DNA of 64,000 nucleotides from the NCBI RefSeq assembly GCF_001687365.1, contig NZ_LGLV01000012.1:186001-250000 (forward strand), in the 5' to 3' direction. How positions within the stretch are numbered: the first letter of the stretch is position 1; each line of letters opens with the position of its first letter. Positions 45,785-54,782 of the stretch are shown here, one piece after another. The translations under genes and the position numbers were made by a program. The stretch comes from Pararhizobium polonicum. Its GTDB lineage: Bacteria; Pseudomonadota; Alphaproteobacteria; Rhizobiales; Rhizobiaceae. The notes beneath the pieces are model-generated. The model saw nothing but the letters and a program-made list of their open reading frames with translations, did no database searches and was not told where the DNA came from.

Positions 45785-46699
45785 TTACAGACCATCGCCC
45801 TTTTGCGGGTCCCAGCGCAGCCAGCTGTCGTCCAGCTGGTTGCGGAACCAGGTCATCTGCCGCTTGGCATATTGGCGTGTGGCGGCAGAGGCCGTTTCGA
45901 TGACCTCGGCCTTGCGCATCGTGCCTGCAAGCATGGCCGCGATCTGCGGCACACCGATCGCCTTCATCGCCGGCATTTCCGGTTTCAGATCGAGCGCCAG
46001 AAGCGCTTTCACCTCCTCGACCGCACCACTCTCCAGCATTCCGGCAAAACGCCGGTCGATCCGCTGGCGCAGCAAGGCCCGCTCCGGCAGCACGACGATC
46101 TTCAGGGCCTGATCGGGATCGATCGCGACCGGCCCCTGCCGCGCCTGGAAGACCCGGATCGACTGGCCGGTGGCCTCGACTATTTCCAGAGCCCGCGCGA
46201 TACGCTGGCCGTCCCCCGGCCGCAGGCTCCCGGCCGTCTCCGGATCTTTCTGCGCCAGCACGGCATGCAGGGCCTCGGCCCCCTCTTCCCGCAACCGCCG
46301 CCGCACACCGTCGCGAATTTCGGCCGCAACCGCGGGCATATCCGACAGGCCGCCGGTCAGCGCCTTGAAATAGAGCCCCGTGCCGCCGACGAAGACCGGG
46401 ATACGCTTCTCGCTGCGGACCGCCGCCAGAACCTTAACCGCGTCGCGAAACCAGTCGCCGGTGGAATAATGCCTTGAGGCGGGAACATGGCCGTAAAGAT
46501 GATGCGCAATGCCCTGCATATCCGCTTCGAACGGGCGCGCCGTCAGCGTGTGCAGCGTGTCGTAGACCTGCATGCTGTCGGCATTGATGACCACGCCATC
46601 GTGCCGTTTCGCCATCTCCACGGCAAGAGCGGACTTGCCGCTGGCGGTCGGCCCGGTTATCAGGATCGCATCCTGTCCAATCTCAAGGTTTTTCATCAT
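45785..46699 (-). CDS. miaA: tRNA dimethylallyltransferase
   Basis: 304 residues. Adds dimethylallyl to A37 of UNN-reading tRNAs. P-loop ILITGPTASGKSALAVEMAK, VINADSMQVYDTLHTLTA, FVGGTGLYFKAL and GQRIARALEIVEATG are family motifs; the C-terminal RQYAKRQMTWFRNQ contacts tRNA. ATG 46699 or 46696 (AAGG upstream of both). Start codon overlaps that of divergent serB. Confidence 0.96.
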   Translation of the reverse strand: MMKNLEIGQDAILITGPTASGKSALAVEMAKRHDGVVINADSMQVYDTLHTLTARPFEADMQGIAHHLYGHVPASRHYSTGDWFRDAVKVLAAVRSEKRIPVFVGGTGLYFKALTGGLSDMPAVAAEIRDGVRRRLREEGAEALHAVLAQKDPETAGSLRPGDGQRIARALEIVEATGQSIRVFQARQGPVAIDPDQALKIVVLPERALLRQRIDRRFAGMLESGAVEEVKALLALDLKPEMPAMKAIGVPQIAAMLAGTMRKAEVIETASAATRQYAKRQMTWFRNQLDDSWLRWDPQKGDGL

Positions 46700-47585
46700 G
46701 GCCTTCGTTGCCACGCTTGTTGCCAATCCGTCAAATCCCGTTCTGACCACAGCGCTCGCCGAGGAAGCCGCAGCAGCGGTCGATGCGTCCGGCCTCTACT
46801 GGCTTGCCGACGGCGTCGCCTGCGATATCGCGCTGAAGGACGGCGGCAATCTCGACTGGCTGGAAGCGCTGCTGCGCGGCGTGGTCGGCGATGCCCCCGT
46901 CGATGTCGTCGTCCAGAATGCCGAGACCCGCCGCAAGAAACTTCTGATCGCCGACATGGATTCCACCATGATCGGCCAGGAATGCATCGACGAACTGGCC
47001 GCCGAAGCCGGATTGAAGGACAAGGTCGCCGACATCACCGCCCGCGCCATGAACGGCGAGATCGCCTTCGAGCCGGCCCTGATCGAGCGTGTCGCCCTGC
47101 TCAAGGGCCTGCCGCTCAGCGTCGTCGGTGAGGTCATTGCAAAACGCATCACCCTGACCCCCGGCGGTCCGGAACTGGTCGCGACGATGAAGGCCAAGGG
47201 TTACTACACCGCACTGGTCTCCGGCGGCTTCACCGTCTTTACCGGCCCGATCGCCACCACGCTTGGCTTCAACGAGAACCGCGCCAATATCCTGCTCGAA
47301 AAGGACGGCCATCTCACCGGTGCCGTCGCCGAGCCGATCCTCGGCAAACAGGCCAAGGTCGATGCGCTCATCGACATCACGACGAAGCTCGGCATTTCGA
47401 CCGCCGATGCCCTTGCCGTCGGCGATGGCGCCAACGATCTCGGCATGCTGCATCTGGCCGGCGCCGGCGTCGCCCTGCATGCCAAGCCCGTCGTTTCCTC
47501 GCAGGTCAAGATCCGCATCGACCACGCCGATCTCACCGCCCTGCTCTACATCCAGGGCTACAGAAAGACGGATTTCGTCCGGTGA
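46698..47585 (+). CDS. serB: Phosphoserine phosphatase
   Basis: 295 residues, last step of serine synthesis. An N-terminal ACT-like part (1-75), then the HAD nucleophile LLIADMDSTMIGQECIDELA (Asp86, Asp88), ALVSGGFTVFTGPIA and VGDGANDLGML. ATG 46698 overlaps the miaA start codon on the other strand; its AAGG lies inside miaA. Stop overlaps the acetyltransferase start (GTGA). Confidence 0.95.
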   Translation: MAFVATLVANPSNPVLTTALAEEAAAAVDASGLYWLADGVACDIALKDGGNLDWLEALLRGVVGDAPVDVVVQNAETRRKKLLIADMDSTMIGQECIDELAAEAGLKDKVADITARAMNGEIAFEPALIERVALLKGLPLSVVGEVIAKRITLTPGGPELVATMKAKGYYTALVSGGFTVFTGPIATTLGFNENRANILLEKDGHLTGAVAEPILGKQAKVDALIDITTKLGISTADALAVGDGANDLGMLHLAGAGVALHAKPVVSSQVKIRIDHADLTALLYIQGYRKTDFVR

Positions 47586-48151
47586 TCACCGTCGAAACCC
47601 AGCGGCTGCGCATCCGCAACTGGCTGGAGACCGACCGGCCGCTGTTTGCCGAAATCAACGCCGACCCGAAGGTGATGGAATTTTTTCCGCGCCGACGCTC
47701 GCGGCAGGAATCCGATGCACTGATGGACGAAGTCCGCCAGAGGATCGACGAAACGGGGTTTGGCTTCTTCGCCCTGGCGCTCAAGGACACCGACGAGCCG
47801 ATCGGCTTTCTCGGACTGGCGCGCCCCGACCTCGAACCGCACCTGCCGAACGGCACGGTCGAGATCGGCTGGCGGCTGGCCGTTCGCTTCTGGCGGCACG
47901 GCTATGTCACAGAAGCATCCGAAGCGATGCTGCGCCACGGCTTTGAAACGCACGGCCTTGCCGAAATCGTCTCCTTCGCGGTGGCAGACAACACCCGCTC
48001 CACCGCCGTCATGCAACGCCTCGGTTTGCGCCATGACCCGGCGCGCGACTTTCTGCATCCGCGCGTGCCCGACACGGCAGCCCATCTCAAGCGCCACGTC
48101 CTCTATGCGATCAGCCGGGACGAATGGTTGAAACGGCAAGGGCGGACCTGA
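47582..48151 (+). CDS. GNAT-family N-acetyltransferase (RimJ/RimL-like)
   Basis: 189 residues. TQRLRIRNWLETDRPLFAEINADPKVMEFFP is the usual opening. EIGWRLAVRFWRHGYVTEASEAMLRHGFE is the acetyl-CoA motif, and VADNTRSTAVMQRLGLRHDPARDF is the substrate-side motif. Starts at GTG 47582, coupled to serB by a 4-base overlap. Acetyl acceptor unknown; protein N-termini or small amines are possible. Confidence 0.92.
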   Translation: MITVETQRLRIRNWLETDRPLFAEINADPKVMEFFPRRRSRQESDALMDEVRQRIDETGFGFFALALKDTDEPIGFLGLARPDLEPHLPNGTVEIGWRLAVRFWRHGYVTEASEAMLRHGFETHGLAEIVSFAVADNTRSTAVMQRLGLRHDPARDFLHPRVPDTAAHLKRHVLYAISRDEWLKRQGRT

Positions 48152-48194
48152 CGGCCCGCCCTGTTCAACGGCAGCACGGATTGGGCGCAGCCGC

Positions 48195-49730
48195 CTATTC
48201 GATCCGGACTGTGACGAAACGCAGCTCGCCGGTCTTGTTGGCGATCATCAGCAGCGCGTTGCGCCGGCCATCGGCCTTCAATTCCTCGACCCGCGCCGAT
48301 ACGTCCTCCGGCGTCTTCATCGCTTCCTGGCCAATCTCGACGATCACGTCGCCGGATGTGATCCGCCGTTCAGCGGCCGCCGATTGCGGCTGCACCTCGG
48401 CGACGACAACGCCCTCGACATCATCGGAAATGCCATAGGTCTTGTGGCTTTCGGCATCGAGCATGGCAAGCTTCATGCCCAGCACCACGTCGGAGGCTGG
48501 CAGTTCGGCGGCGGGCGGCTCGGCCTGGTCGGTGCCTTCCTCGGTTTGCGAAGGCTTGGCGGCCTCCGCTTCCGCCGTGTTTTCGCCGTCTTCCAGGCGG
48601 CCGAGCGTCACCTTGACCGTCATCTCCTTGCCATCGCGGATGATCACGACATCGACGGCCTTGCCGACAGGGCTTTCGGCCACGACGCGCGGCAGGTCGC
48701 GCATCTCGACGACATCGCGGCCGTCGAATTTGACGATTACGTCGCCGGTCTTCACCTCGCCGCCATCGACCGGGCCGCCCTGGATGATACCGGCAACCAG
48801 CGCCCCCTTCGGCGTGTCCATCTTCAGGCTCTCGGCGATATCGGCGGTCACCGGCTGAATACGCACACCCAGCCAGCCGCGATGGGTTTCGCCGAATTCC
48901 CTGAGCTGCGAAATGACGTTGGTGGCAAGCTCGGTAGGAACCGAGAAGCCGATGCCGATCGATCCGCCGCTCGGCGAAATGATCGCCGTGTTGATGCCGA
49001 TGACCTCGCCCTTCATGTTGAACAGCGGACCGCCGGAATTGCCCTTGTTGATCGCCGCATCGGTCTGGATGAAATTGTCATAGGGACCGGCATTGATGTT
49101 GCGGCCGCGCGCCGAGATGATGCCCACCGTCACCGTGCCGCCGAGCCCGAACGGGTTGCCGATGGCCATCACCCAGTCACCAATGCGCATCGTGCGCGAG
49201 TCGCCGAGCGGAACGGCGGTGAGCGGCTTCTTCGGCTCGACCTTCAGCACCGCAAGATCGGTCTTGGTATCCGTGCCGATCAGCTTTGCCTTCAGCTTGG
49301 TGCCGTTGGCAAAATTGATCTCGATATCGTCGGCACCCTCGATCACGTGGTTGTTGGTGACGATGACGCCGGACGGATCGATGACGAAGCCGGACCCGAG
49401 AGAATTGACCGTGCGCTGGCGATTGCCGCCCTCGCCGCTCTGCCCCTTGAAGAATTCGTCGAAGAAATCCTGGAACGGCGAACCTTCCGGCACCTTCGGT
49501 ATCGGCGCCTGGTCGTCGTTCTTCACATTCTGCGAGGTGGAGATGTTGACGACGGCGTCCAGCAGTCCGGCCGCGAGATCGGCAACGGAATCCGGCCCCT
49601 GCTGCGTCTGCGCCGGAGCTTTCGTCTGGGCCTGAGCGGCCGACAGCACCGGCACGGAGTTCAACAGCAGGGCTGCGCTTGCAGCGAGCGTGGCGGACCG
49701 GAAGAAGGAAGCGCGGATGGACAAGCCCAT
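48195..49730 (-). CDS. degP: Periplasmic serine protease DegP/HtrA (Do)
   Basis: 511 residues with signal peptide ending VLSAAQA. The protease domain has the triad His128 (TNNHVIEG), Asp158 (TDLAVL) and Ser232 (GNSGGPL), followed by two PDZ domains (about 290-380 and 420-505). It degrades or refolds damaged envelope proteins. ATG 49730 follows GAGAGGAC. Downstream in the hflK-hflC cluster order typical of alphaproteobacteria, though here with own leader. Confidence 0.96.
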   Translation of the reverse strand: MGLSIRASFFRSATLAASAALLLNSVPVLSAAQAQTKAPAQTQQGPDSVADLAAGLLDAVVNISTSQNVKNDDQAPIPKVPEGSPFQDFFDEFFKGQSGEGGNRQRTVNSLGSGFVIDPSGVIVTNNHVIEGADDIEINFANGTKLKAKLIGTDTKTDLAVLKVEPKKPLTAVPLGDSRTMRIGDWVMAIGNPFGLGGTVTVGIISARGRNINAGPYDNFIQTDAAINKGNSGGPLFNMKGEVIGINTAIISPSGGSIGIGFSVPTELATNVISQLREFGETHRGWLGVRIQPVTADIAESLKMDTPKGALVAGIIQGGPVDGGEVKTGDVIVKFDGRDVVEMRDLPRVVAESPVGKAVDVVIIRDGKEMTVKVTLGRLEDGENTAEAEAAKPSQTEEGTDQAEPPAAELPASDVVLGMKLAMLDAESHKTYGISDDVEGVVVAEVQPQSAAAERRITSGDVIVEIGQEAMKTPEDVSARVEELKADGRRNALLMIANKTGELRFVTVRIE

Positions 49731-49914
49731 GGGGTCCTCTCGATTTGCAATGGCATACCGCCGCCAAGACCGGCCGGCAGGAAGATAGTCGTCAGACGGA
49801 CAGGGATCGCGGCTGCGCAATCGGCCCTTCGTCAGCCCCGCCGTGCAATATGGCGTCGAATCTATGCGAAGATAAGGCGGATTTGGGACGCGTCCAGTCA
49901 TCTTTTCGTTAGCA

Positions 49915-49934
49915 CCCCGGGGAGAAACCCCGGG
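49915..49934 (-). terminator. GC-rich hairpin after the ACT-domain gene
   Basis: CCCGGGG and CCCCGGG pair around AGAAA 10 bases after the stop of the ACT gene. There is no T tract, so it may terminate weakly or be Rho-assisted. Confidence 0.45.
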
Positions 49935-49944
49935 CGCCGGTCTC

Positions 49945-50331
49945 TCAGGTCATGATCTCGTGGCCATAGGCCTTCAGGGCCGCCGTGGCCTTGTCGAGGT
50001 CAGAGCCGGTGATGAAGATGTAATCGGTGCTGAAGGTCGAGTTGGCGAAGATGCCGACACCGGCCGCCGACAGCGGATTCAGCACGGACGCCAGAACGCC
50101 GGGAACATCGAAACTGAAATGCTGCTCGATACGGAAGCAGCGCCAGCCGCCGGACGACTGGATATTGGCGGGAATGCGCGCCGCCCGGCAGACGAGCGTC
50201 ATTTCCTCGCGCGAACTCGAGACCGCCCAGAACCCCGCCCCCGTCAGCCATTCCGGCAGCGGTGTTCCGATATTGAGCCGTGTGATCGCATATTCTGCGT
50301 CCACCAGGCGAATAAGCAATTTATGTGTCAT
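49945..50331 (-). CDS. ACT-domain protein
   Basis: 128 residues. The C-terminal half (CFRIEQHFSFDVPGVLASVLNPLSAAGVGIFANSTFSTDYIFI) is an ACT amino-acid-binding domain; the N-terminal half is related to the CASTOR-type ACT proteins. ATG 50331 has AGGATAGG upstream and lies 3 bases after the stop of the broken DUF2065 gene. It probably senses an amino acid; target unknown. Confidence 0.85.
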   Translation of the reverse strand: MTHKLLIRLVDAEYAITRLNIGTPLPEWLTGAGFWAVSSSREEMTLVCRAARIPANIQSSGGWRCFRIEQHFSFDVPGVLASVLNPLSAAGVGIFANSTFSTDYIFITGSDLDKATAALKAYGHEIMT

Positions 50332-50334
50332 GTC

Positions 50335-50573
50335 CTATCCTCGCACCATCCAGACAAGTGCGACGCCGATGGCGGCGGAGACAAGCCCGAACAGCCGCAA
50401 CTGTTGCTCCGGAATATAATACCAAGTTTCGATAGCAGGAGCTCGTAGGTTCCTACTATCGAAACGTGGTGTCAGGCAATCGTTTCGCCATTTCCACCAA
50501 AACAAAAGGGGCCAGTGCGTACACCAGCCCCCGATGATCAGGAAAATGCAATTCCTGTCAGAAGATCACCCAT
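50335..50573 (-). pseudogene. DUF2065 gene (yjeT-like), broken by palindrome and frameshifts
   Basis: Remnant of the small membrane protein normally after hflC. In separate frames one reads MGDLLTGIAF, then FLIIGG, then GLVYALAPFVLVEMAKRLPD, and after a gap IPEQQLRLFGL to IGVALVWMVRG with a proper stop at 50335-50337. Two single-base losses in the first third and a 50-base palindrome after RLPD break the gene; removing about 55 bases would join RLPD to IPEQQLR. It starts 9 bases after the hflC stop, the expected place. A sequencing error is possible for the two losses but not for the insert. Confidence 0.75.
50421..50470. repeat. 50-base palindromic element inside the DUF2065 gene
   Basis: ACCAAGTTTCGATAGCAGGA (50421-50440) and the inverted right arm (50451-50470) match at 18 of 20 positions around a 10-base loop GCTCGTAGGT. 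No poly-T follows. Its position inside an otherwise recognisable reading frame suggests a small mobile palindrome such as those scattered in rhizobial and rickettsial genomes; copies elsewhere in the genome were not tested. Confidence 0.75.
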
Positions 50574-50581
50574 GTCGCCGA

Positions 50582-51499
50582 TCAGTTTCCTGCAGCGGGC
50601 TGGGTGGCGGACGGAGCGGGTGCACCATCCGAACTGTTGAAATAACGGAAGAATTCCGAGTCCGGCGCCAGCACCAGCGTCGTGTCCGGGCTGCCGATCG
50701 CCTGATCATAGGCGGTCATCGAGCGATAGAACTCGAAGAACTTCGGATCGCGGGAAAACGCATCGGCAAACACCGCTGTCCGTTCGGCTTCACCTTCACC
50801 GCGCAGGATTTCCGAATCGCGCTGCGCTTCGGCAACGAATTCGACAACCTGACGGTCGGCAACGGCACGGCGCGTCTGGCCCTTTTCGTTACCGCGGGCC
50901 CGGATCAGTTCGGCTTCCGCCAGACGTTCGGCCTTCATACGCTCGTAGGTCTGCTGCGAGACTTCCTGCGTCAGGTCGGTCCGCTGGATACGCACGTCCT
51001 CGATGTTGAGGCCGAGCGATTCGGCGTCGGTCTTCAGGTCGGAGCGGACTTCGCGCATCATCGACGCACGCTCTTCGGACAGCGCCGATTCAAAGCCGCG
51101 CAGACCGTAGACCCGGCGCAGCGAGGCGTCGAGACGGGTGCGAAGGCGTGATTCGGCCGATGCCCGGTCGCCGGAGACCGTTTCGCGGAAGCGCCGCGCA
51201 TCGGCGATCTTGTAGATCACGAACGCATCGACTTCATAGAACTTGCCGCCGGACACCTGCACGCGGATGTTGTCCAGGTCGAAACGCAGCGCCTGCTTTT
51301 CGACATACTGAACGCGGTCGGCATCCATGAAGGCGAAGGGCAGCTTGAAATAGAGGCCCGGCTCGGTCTTGACGTCCTTGATCTGACCGAAGCGCACGAC
51401 GATCGCCTGCTGACGCTGGTTGACGATGAAGACGGAGGAATAGACCACCATGAGGACCAGCGCGAAGCCGATCAGGATGTAGGGGAGACGATTGTTCAT
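50582..51499 (-). CDS. hflC: FtsH modulator HflC
   Basis: 305 residues. N-terminal membrane anchor LPYILIGFALVLMVVYSSVFIV, then a SPFH/band-7 domain (VNQRQQAIVVRFGQIKDVKTEPGLYFKLPF), and coiled-coil segments. With HflK it forms a large complex around the FtsH protease. ATG overlaps the hflK stop (TAATG). Followed by the damaged DUF2065 gene. Confidence 0.96.
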   Translation of the reverse strand: MNNRLPYILIGFALVLMVVYSSVFIVNQRQQAIVVRFGQIKDVKTEPGLYFKLPFAFMDADRVQYVEKQALRFDLDNIRVQVSGGKFYEVDAFVIYKIADARRFRETVSGDRASAESRLRTRLDASLRRVYGLRGFESALSEERASMMREVRSDLKTDAESLGLNIEDVRIQRTDLTQEVSQQTYERMKAERLAEAELIRARGNEKGQTRRAVADRQVVEFVAEAQRDSEILRGEGEAERTAVFADAFSRDPKFFEFYRSMTAYDQAIGSPDTTLVLAPDSEFFRYFNSSDGAPAPSATQPAAGN

Positions 51500-52623
51500 T
51501 ACTGGGCCCCTCCCGACTGCGCGGGCTTGACGATTTCATTGAGCGGCAGATACGGCAGGACGCCCTGGCCGTTCTTCTCGTCGAGAATGACCTTCTTGGA
51601 CTTGCCGAGAACGCTCTGCATCGTTTCCAGATAGAGACGCTTGCGCGTCACGTCCGGGGCCTTCGCATAGGCGTCATAGACCGAGATGAAGCGCTGCGCC
51701 TCACCCTGTGCTTCCTTGACGACGCGGCCCTTGTAGGCGGCGGCCTCTTCGCGCAGCTGGGCTGCCTGTCCACGCGCCTTGCCGAGCACCTGGTTGGCAT
51801 ACTGGTTGGCTTCCTCGACGAAACGGTCTTCGTCCTGCTCGGCGCGCTGCACCTCGTCGAACGCATCGGCCACTTCACGCGGCGGAGCCGCGTCCTCGAT
51901 GGCGACCGTGTTGACGGAGATGCCGGCGCCGTAGCTGTCCATCGTCGCCTGGATCGTCGTCTTCACGTCGGCTGCGATCGCCTGACGGTTGTCGCGGAAA
52001 ATGTCCTGGGCCGGACGGCGGCCGACGACTTCGCGCATGGCGCTTTCGGAAACCTGCTGCAGCGTGTCGGACGGATCCTCGACGTTGAAGAGATAGGCCT
52101 TCGGGTCGGTCACGGAAAACAGCACGGAAAACTGGACGTTGACGATGTTCTGATCGCCCGAAAGCATCAGGCCCGCGGCCAGCTGATCGCTAGCGCCCGC
52201 CCTGCTGCCGATATTCTGCTGCTGCTCGGTGATCTTGACCATTTCGACCGTTTCAAACGGCCAGAAATGATAGTGCAGCCCCGGCATGGAAATCTCGTCC
52301 TTCGGCTTGCCGAAACGCATCTCGACGCCGCGCTCGTCCGGCTGGACCGTGTAGATCGAGTTGATCAGGATGAAGCCGACGACAAGAAGACCGATGATCG
52401 CGGCGACACCGCCGTTGAACCCACCCGGCACGACGCTTTTCAGCTGGTCCTGACCCCGGCGGAAGATTTCTTCCAGATCCGGTGGGCCGCCATTGCCACG
52501 GCCACCGCCGCCGCCACGCGGCCGCTGCGGCCCCTGGCCCCAGGGCCCTTTATTTCCGCCGCCGCCACCGCCGCCCCAAGGACCGCCGCCGCCACCGCCA
52601 CCGTTCTGATTGCTCCAGGGCAT
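51499..52623 (-). CDS. hflK: FtsH modulator HflK
   Basis: 374 residues. The N-terminus is very glycine-rich (about residues 6-46, several runs of five to seven Gly). Then PPDLEEIFRRGQDQL, one membrane helix (FNGGVAAIIGLLVVGFILINSIY) and the SPFH domain (QPDERGVEMRFGKPKDEI...). Partner of HflC. ATG 52623 is at the family start. Likely the promoter lies in the 150-base gap to folA. Confidence 0.96.
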   Translation of the reverse strand: MPWSNQNGGGGGGGPWGGGGGGGNKGPWGQGPQRPRGGGGGRGNGGPPDLEEIFRRGQDQLKSVVPGGFNGGVAAIIGLLVVGFILINSIYTVQPDERGVEMRFGKPKDEISMPGLHYHFWPFETVEMVKITEQQQNIGSRAGASDQLAAGLMLSGDQNIVNVQFSVLFSVTDPKAYLFNVEDPSDTLQQVSESAMREVVGRRPAQDIFRDNRQAIAADVKTTIQATMDSYGAGISVNTVAIEDAAPPREVADAFDEVQRAEQDEDRFVEEANQYANQVLGKARGQAAQLREEAAAYKGRVVKEAQGEAQRFISVYDAYAKAPDVTRKRLYLETMQSVLGKSKKVILDEKNGQGVLPYLPLNEIVKPAQSGGAQ

Positions 52624-52773
52624 TCATACCTCTTCCATAGAAAAAATTCCGAGATCAATGCCCCGCGAACACGCCGCAGGCCATGATGTGAAACCGTTAT
52701 AGGTATCTCCAGAACGGCTTTCAACGCGGCGTAACCAACTTCACCGTAAATCCGGCAAAATAGTTAGCATTGC

Positions 52774-53289
52774 TCAGCTTTTCCGCCGCCAAGTCGAGAA
52801 ATGCATGGCGTGACTATCCTTTTCGCCGCGCGGCAGGGGCTCATCGACGGTCTTTTCAAAAATTGCAGGATCGATCGTGGGAAACCGGGTGTCGCCATCC
52901 ACCTCGGCTGCGACCGTGGTGACGTGCAGGATATCGGCCAGCCCGATCGCCTGACGATAGATCTCGCCGCCGCCGATGACGCAGACCTCGCCTGTCCCGA
53001 GTTCGACGGCCAAGCGGCGGCCTTCAGCAAGCGCTGCTTCCAGCGATGCAACGACAACCGCCCCCTCCGCCGTGAAATTCGCGTCACGGCTGATGACGAT
53101 GTTGGGACGGCCCGGCAGCGGCCTTCCGATCGAGGCCCAGGTCTTGCGCCCCATGATCACGGGTTTCCCAAGCGTCAGCGCCTTGAAGCGCTTGAGGTCG
53201 CTGGGCAGATGCCACGGCAGTCCTCCGTCACGGCCGATGATGCCGTTCGAGGAAACCGCGACGACGAGGGTCACGTTCGGTTCAGTCAT
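52774..53289 (-). CDS. folA: Dihydrofolate reductase
   Basis: 171 residues. VTLVVAVSSNGIIGRDGGLPWHLPSDLKRFKALTLGKPVIMGRKTWASIG contains the active-site Asp31 and NADPH loop, and ends CVIGGGEIYRQAI. Regenerates tetrahydrofolate after ThyA. ATG 53289 has GGATGG upstream and overlaps the GST stop by 8 bases, so it is in the thyA-TIR-GST-folA string. Confidence 0.96.
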   Translation of the reverse strand: MTEPNVTLVVAVSSNGIIGRDGGLPWHLPSDLKRFKALTLGKPVIMGRKTWASIGRPLPGRPNIVISRDANFTAEGAVVVASLEAALAEGRRLAVELGTGEVCVIGGGEIYRQAIGLADILHVTTVAAEVDGDTRFPTIDPAIFEKTVDEPLPRGEKDSHAMHFSTWRRKS

Positions 53290-53887
53290 GAAATCCATCC
53301 GGTTTGGCGTCGATCTCGCGGGCGCGGGCAAGGGCCGGACGCGCTGTCACCGACTGTACATAGTGATCGACGACGGTACTGTCCGGCAACAGCTTGCGCA
53401 TCCAGGCCAGCCCGCTCACCAGCAAGAGGTCGACGGCGCTGATTGTGCTGCCGAGCAGGTATGGCTGCTTCGTCAGCGTCCCGATCACGTGCATGCACAT
53501 GTCGTCATAGGTCTTGAGAAGAGCCGGGTTGCTCGCAGCAACGCCCGACAGGAAAGCGCTTCCGGCCGGCTCGATCACGCCGGCATAATAGGCAAGCCAG
53601 GACAGGTAGGCGCCACGCTCGGGATGGCCGACCGGCCGGCCCAGCTCCGAACCGGGATAAAGCTCGACCAGATACTGGACGACCGCCGCCGATTCGGTGA
53701 CCAGCGCGCCGTTATGCAGAAGAGCCGGAACCTGTTTGTGCGGATGCGGATTGTCATCGTCCGGCCCGCCCGAACCGTCCCGGCGGCGGATGGAGACATA
53801 GCGGATGTCATACTCCGCCCCCAGTTCCTCAAGCAGCCAGATGATGCGCGAAGAGCGCGAACGCGGCGCATGGATCAAGGTCAGCAT
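53282..53887 (-). CDS. Glutathione S-transferase family protein
   Basis: 201 residues. N-terminal thioredoxin-like domain (LTLIHAPRSRSSRIIWLLEELGAEYDIRYVSI, then HKQVPALLHNGALVTESAAVVQYL) and C-terminal helical domain (ISAVDLLLVSGLAW). The Ser in APRSRSSR is the likely catalytic residue. It lies between the TIR-like gene and folA on one strand. Substrate unknown. Confidence 0.92.
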   Translation of the reverse strand: MLTLIHAPRSRSSRIIWLLEELGAEYDIRYVSIRRRDGSGGPDDDNPHPHKQVPALLHNGALVTESAAVVQYLVELYPGSELGRPVGHPERGAYLSWLAYYAGVIEPAGSAFLSGVAASNPALLKTYDDMCMHVIGTLTKQPYLLGSTISAVDLLLVSGLAWMRKLLPDSTVVDHYVQSVTARPALARAREIDAKPDGFHD

Positions 53888-53915
53888 ATGGTCCTCCCCT
53901 TCAGGTCAATTCCGT

Positions 53916-54782
53916 TTAACTGGCCACTTTCCATTTCTCGTAAAGCTTTGCCAATTGTGGAATCTCTTGCCAGTAGTCATCGGGATCGACCCATCCAACC
54001 GGTCCGCGTGATGTTGCATAAAATGGCCAAAAAGAAAGAATGGCAGCTTCAAACGTAGATTTTGCCGCCTGCTCCTCAAGCGCACCGGTAACAATGCCGT
54101 CTGCAAGACTTTCAAGAAATGCATAAATCTTCATAATCTCGTTTGAAGCGCCCTGAAACTCTTCGCTACGTGGGTCGTGATCAAGAAGGCGAATACGGCT
54201 TCGAGCCGCTGCCATATCACTCTCGTTCCACAAACGCACATAATCTTCCACTGACGTTTTTTCCCAAAAACGGCTGGGCAAAACTGAGTTCTCAGCTTCC
54301 TTGCCATCCGCAATTTCTGCGGCTCTCAAAGCTGCGCGAATTTGATTGCAGGCCGCGCCAAGTGCAGCCACTAACCGACCATCCTGACGCTTTTCATTGT
54401 AGGATAACGGAACGATGCCAAGAAGATCAGTCGGCAGGTGCAATGCCTCGGCATGACGTGGAGCGACAAAAAAACATCGATCCCCTCCCAGTCGCCCCAG
54501 AAACAATCCCAGTTCAAAGATGACATTATCGCGAACGGAAGAATACTGACCGCCGCGCATGGTCAAGGAATCGTCCGGCGTAAAAACGAAAATTGCAAAA
54601 TCATAATCTTTAAGAGATGCAATCAGCCGGGAGAGAACGACATTACTCGGCAGAAAGACACCCTGCGACCAAACGGTAACTTCCGCTTCGAAATCAAGAT
54701 TTTCCTGTATCGCAAACGCCACCGGCAATCCCTCGGTAGACGAACCGACGAAAATACGCGGTTGCCGGCGCTCAACGGTCAT
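53916..54782 (-). CDS. TIR-like (PF10137-type) predicted NAD+ hydrolase effector
   Basis: 288 residues. Residues 9-110 form a TIR-like nucleotide-binding fold: [18 protein letters not shown], then VTVWSQGVF, and the diagnostic [22 protein letters not shown] with the putative catalytic Glu90. Residues 170-288 are helical ([19 protein letters not shown] ... [20 protein letters not shown]). This TIR class occurs as effectors in CBASS and Pycsar and as stand-alone proteins. The start overlaps thyA's stop (ATGA). The gene is lower in GC (two 60-base lines hold 27 and 34 G/C) than its neighbours, suggesting transfer. No cyclase gene is adjacent. Confidence 0.85.
   Translation of the reverse strand: MTVERRQPRIFVGSSTEGLPVAFAIQENLDFEAEVTVWSQGVFLPSNVVLSRLIASLKDYDFAIFVFTPDDSLTMRGGQYSSVRDNVIFELGLFLGRLGGDRCFFVAPRHAEALHLPTDLLGIVPLSYNEKRQDGRLVAALGAACNQIRAALRAAEIADGKEAENSVLPSRFWEKTSVEDYVRLWNESDMAAARSRIRLLDHDPRSEEFQGASNEIMKIYAFLESLADGIVTGALEEQAAKSTFEAAILSFWPFYATSRGPVGWVDPDDYWQEIPQLAKLYEKWKVAS

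Noticed and set aside
51499-52623. Glycine runs at the start of HflK as a possible repeat artefact
   Set aside because: Gly-rich N-termini are normal in alphaproteobacterial HflK; the frame is intact.
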